The position numbers were made by a program, and so were the translations under genes. Positions 7,125-9,325 of a DNA stretch of 9,325 nt are shown piece by piece (position 1 is the first letter of the stretch; each line of letters starts with the position of its first letter). Source of the DNA: Gammaproteobacteria bacterium (GTDB taxonomy: Bacteria > Pseudomonadota > Gammaproteobacteria > UBA6429 > Thiohalophilaceae); contig JAOUOK010000037.1 of assembly GCA_029880425.1 (NCBI GenBank), positions 1-9,325 on the forward strand. The letters run 5' to 3'. The notes beneath the pieces were generated by a model. That model was not told the DNA's origin. It did no database searches and worked only from the letters and a program-made list of their open reading frames with translations.

Positions 7125-8088
7125 GTTTGTTTCATTTTTTACACTATTTTTAATCACTTCTTCGTTACAGGCCGGCCAGTCACAGGCCGATATTGAAAAG
7201 TGGTTAGCGAAAATGCATCATGCTGCCCATATGATTAATTACGAGGGTAATTTTGTATACGGTCAGAATAATGATTTGACCTCGATGCAGATTATTCATA
7301 GTGTTGATAAAACAGGTGAATATGAGCGTTTAATTTCTCTTGATGGTAGTGGACGTGAAGTTATTCGTAGTGGTGATACGGTGACCTGTGTGTTACCGGA
7401 TAAAAAGTCAGTGGTGGTTGATAAAAGTCGACCGGATGCTGAATTTCCACCCATGTTTCCCCTTAAAATTGAGCAACTGTTAAAAACATACAGTTTTCAC
7501 TTTGGTGAGGATGCTGTTGTTGCCGGGCAAAAAGCAAAAAAACTGGTTATAAAACCAAAAGATAAATATCGTTATGGTCACGCACTCTGGGTAGATGAAA
7601 AAACAGGACTGTTATTAAAAGATCATTTGCTTGATGAAAAACAGAATATTGTTGAATTGTTTATGTTTATGCAGGTTAACTATCCAGCTGAAATTGATAA
7701 AAGTCGTTTATCTTCTAAAATCCAGACTAAAAAGTTTACCTGGTACGAGGCTAAAGATTTTAAAGATAAAAACAACGTCAATAAAAGTATGAACTGGCGG
7801 GTAACAAAAGTACCGGTTGGTTTTGTTCCGGGCATACAGCGTCATCATAATATGACAGTGAGCGCCATGCCGGTTGAACACTTTATGTTTTCTGATGGAC
7901 TCTCTTCTGTTTCTGTTTTTGTAGAAAAGAAAATGAAGTCCAGCAAAAATCTTTCTGGTGGTTCTACAATGGGTGCCGTGAACGCGTATGGCCGTGAAGT
8001 TGGGGATTACCATGTCACGGTTGTTGGTGAAGTTCCTCATGCGACGGTTAAAATGATCGCTGATTCTGTTGAACATATTAAGCATTAA
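7114..8088 (+). CDS. rseB: Periplasmic sigma-E regulator RseB (MucB-like)
   Basis: RseB binds the periplasmic part of RseA and shields it from the site-1 protease; off-pathway lipopolysaccharide or mislocalised lipoproteins are thought to release it. The product has 324 residues (Pseudomonas MucB about 316). A signal peptide is clear: Lys4, hydrophobic 5-16, and a signal peptidase I site after SLQA at residue 20. The LolA-like N-terminal domain has INYEGNFVYG at 41-50 and ERLISLDGSGREVIR; later blocks include YGHALWVDEKTGLLLKD. The smaller C-terminal domain has VPVGFVPG and FSDGLSSVSVFVE. The frame is open back to 7075, but only the ATG at 7114 gives a signal peptide, and AGG at 7105-7107 lies six bases before it. 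It overlaps rseA by 11 bases, suggesting coupled translation. Confidence 0.95.
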   Translation: MINKFVSFFTLFLITSSLQAGQSQADIEKWLAKMHHAAHMINYEGNFVYGQNNDLTSMQIIHSVDKTGEYERLISLDGSGREVIRSGDTVTCVLPDKKSVVVDKSRPDAEFPPMFPLKIEQLLKTYSFHFGEDAVVAGQKAKKLVIKPKDKYRYGHALWVDEKTGLLLKDHLLDEKQNIVELFMFMQVNYPAEIDKSRLSSKIQTKKFTWYEAKDFKDKNNVNKSMNWRVTKVPVGFVPGIQRHHNMTVSAMPVEHFMFSDGLSSVSVFVEKKMKSSKNLSGGSTMGAVNAYGREVGDYHVTVVGEVPHATVKMIADSVEHIKH

Positions 8089-8099
8089 TTATTTATCTT

Positions 8100-8570
8100 A
8101 TGATTACTGAAACTGCCATCGTTGTTTCAATTGAAAACAATCAAACCTGGGTTGAAACACAAAGAAAATCTGCTTGTGGACAGTGTAGTGCAAACAAGGG
8201 ATGCGGTACATCGGTGTTATCAAAAGTGATTGGTAATAAGTTGTCAAAAATAAAAGCCATTAACAATATCAATGCGCAGGTTGGTGATGAAGTTGTTATT
8301 GGTTTAAAAGAACAGTCATTATTAAAAGGGGCGTTGATGACATATATGTTGCCCCTGGTATTTTTGTTTATATTTTCACTGGTTGGTCAGGTTGTTTCAG
8401 AGAACCTTCAGTTCCAGGATAGTGAGTTGCTTGTTATTATTTTTGCGGTGGTGGGTTTATTGCTGGGTTTACGGCAGGTAAAAGTATTTTCAATTGATAT
8501 CGCAGAAAATGAAAATTACCAGCCCGTGATATTAAAAAAATCAAATTCTTCAGTTCTTGTTAATTTATAG
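8100..8570 (+). CDS. rseC: RseC/MucC family inner-membrane regulator
   Basis: RseC is a small inner-membrane protein encoded in sigma-E operons. In E. coli it has a mild positive effect on sigma-E, and a link to SoxR reduction has been described. The product has 156 residues. The N-terminal cytoplasmic part has a cysteine cluster, Cys26-x2-Cys29-x5-Cys35, a family trait that could bind a metal or an iron-sulfur cluster. Two membrane helices follow: about 76-98 (from KGALMTYMLPLVF) and 109-124 (ELLVIIFAVVGLLLGL). The C-terminus is short and polar. It starts 11 bases after rseB and has no recognisable Shine-Dalgarno (the upstream bases are all A/T-rich), so it is probably translated by coupling or at low level. 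Confidence 0.92.
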   Translation: MITETAIVVSIENNQTWVETQRKSACGQCSANKGCGTSVLSKVIGNKLSKIKAINNINAQVGDEVVIGLKEQSLLKGALMTYMLPLVFLFIFSLVGQVVSENLQFQDSELLVIIFAVVGLLLGLRQVKVFSIDIAENENYQPVILKKSNSSVLVNL

Positions 8571-8590
8571 ATTTTAAAGAGAGTAATACT

Positions 8591-9325
8591 ATGTTGATAC
8601 CTGTATTTAAAAAGGTAACTGCTGTTGCAGGATTTTTTTTGATTGCATTCGTAAGTTTTAATGTGTCTGCAAAAATGTCAGGGTTACCTGATTTTACACA
8701 TTTAGTTGAAGAGTACAGTGATGCAGTAGTAAATATTAGTACCACTCAAAAAATTCAAAAACGAAATGGTCCTCATGGACAGATCCCGGGTTTTCCAAAA
8801 AATGGCCCGTTTGGTGATTTATTTCGTCACTTCTTTGAGCAACAAAATCTGGAAAAACAAAATTTTCAGAAAAATAATAGTTCAATAAACGAACAGCATT
8901 TTAACCTGCAAACAAGACAAACTAATGATTCTTTAGGTTCGGGTTTTATTATTGATTCTGATGGCTACGTGGTGACGAATCATCATGTTATTAAAGATGC
9001 CGATGAAATTGTCGTGCGTTTAAAAGATCGTCGTGAATTAAAAGCAAAAGTTGTTGGCTCAGATGCACGCAGTGACATTGCCTTGTTAAAAGTCGAGGCT
9101 GATAATTTGCCCGTGGTTAAAATCGGATCATCATCAAATCTTAAAGTTGGGTCATGGGTCATGGCCATTGGCTCACCTTTTGGTTTTGATCACTCTGTTT
9201 CGGTTGGTGTGATTAGTGCGATTGGCCGTAATTTACCGAGCGAAAGTTATGTGCCGTTTATCCAGACAGATGTTGCCATTAATCCCGGTAATTCTGGTGG
9301 GCCGCTGTTTAACATGAATGGCGAA
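8591..9325 (+). CDS. mucD: Periplasmic serine protease/chaperone of the MucD/DegP family (3' end outside window)
   Basis: This HtrA-type protein degrades or refolds misfolded periplasmic proteins. The frame is open from the ATG at 8591 to the window end: 245 residues of an expected 460 to 480. A signal peptide is visible, with a probable cut after NVSA at residue 27. The segment LPDFTHLVEEYSDAVVNIST at 32-51 is typical of MucD. The chymotrypsin-like domain has the full catalytic triad: His132 in TNHHV, Asp162 in SDIALLK and Ser235 in NPGNSGGPL. Between the first strand and LGSGFI (116-121) lies a long polar insert (about 54-113) rich in Gln, Asn and Phe, the position of the DegP LA loop. The two PDZ domains would lie beyond the window. 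AAAGAGAG at 8577-8583 is a good ribosome site seven bases upstream. Last visible gene of the sigma-E operon, as in the Pseudomonas algU-mucABCD cluster; degP is an alternative name. Confidence 0.93.
   Translation, partial: MLIPVFKKVTAVAGFFLIAFVSFNVSAKMSGLPDFTHLVEEYSDAVVNISTTQKIQKRNGPHGQIPGFPKNGPFGDLFRHFFEQQNLEKQNFQKNNSSINEQHFNLQTRQTNDSLGSGFIIDSDGYVVTNHHVIKDADEIVVRLKDRRELKAKVVGSDARSDIALLKVEADNLPVVKIGSSSNLKVGSWVMAIGSPFGFDHSVSVGVISAIGRNLPSESYVPFIQTDVAINPGNSGGPLFNMNGE

Noticed and set aside
7708..8085. A 125-codon open frame on the minus strand opposite rseB
   Set aside because: The protein is basic and of mixed composition with no family features, and it lies wholly opposite a well-recognised gene.
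1..9325. A novel defence, mobile or biosynthetic system
   Set aside because: Every sizeable open frame belongs to a well-known conserved family; no transposase, integrase, tRNA, long direct repeats or region of odd composition was seen.

Overview
The window is a compact, AT-rich (about 40% G+C by eye) piece of a gammaproteobacterial chromosome. The encoded proteins closely match the E. coli and Pseudomonas families: SdhC/D/A/B, SdhE, YgfX, NadB, the extracytoplasmic sigma factor RpoE/AlgU, RseA/MucA, RseB/MucB, RseC/MucC and a MucD/DegP-type protease. The gene order nadB | rpoE-rseA-rseB-rseC-mucD is the Pseudomonas-like one, with the protease directly behind rseC. This points to a non-enteric gammaproteobacterium; genus cannot be judged from the sequence alone.

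Positions 1-4053 (+ strand) form one tight operon, sdhC-sdhD-sdhA-sdhB-sdhE-ygfX. It encodes the whole succinate dehydrogenase (complex II), the factor that helps attach FAD to SdhA, and a small membrane protein. Joints are 4-base ATGA overlaps (sdhC/sdhD, sdhD/sdhA), gaps of a few bases (sdhA/sdhB, sdhB/sdhE) and a 23-base overlap (sdhE/ygfX). Positions 4077-5675 (- strand) hold nadB, L-aspartate oxidase of NAD synthesis. It converges on ygfX across a 23-base gap with no visible terminator. Positions 5676-5911 are the divergent nadB/rpoE control region. It contains a candidate sigma-E-type promoter facing rpoE and a perfect 8-bp inverted repeat next to the rpoE ribosome binding site. Positions 5912-9325 (+ strand) are the envelope-stress operon rpoE-rseA-rseB-rseC-mucD; mucD runs off the window after its catalytic serine.

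The two halves work separately: respiration and flavoprotein assembly on the left, NAD synthesis in the middle, cell-envelope stress sensing on the right. SdhA and NadB are homologous flavoproteins, but only SdhA has the histidine for covalent FAD. In the stress operon RpoE would be held by the membrane anti-sigma factor RseA, guarded in the periplasm by RseB and modulated by RseC. MucD would degrade or refold misfolded envelope proteins.

All genes look intact. I see no mobile element, CRISPR array, tRNA, rRNA or clearly novel system. The points worth a second look are regulatory (the rpoE leader) and organisational (sdh genes joined to sdhE-ygfX).
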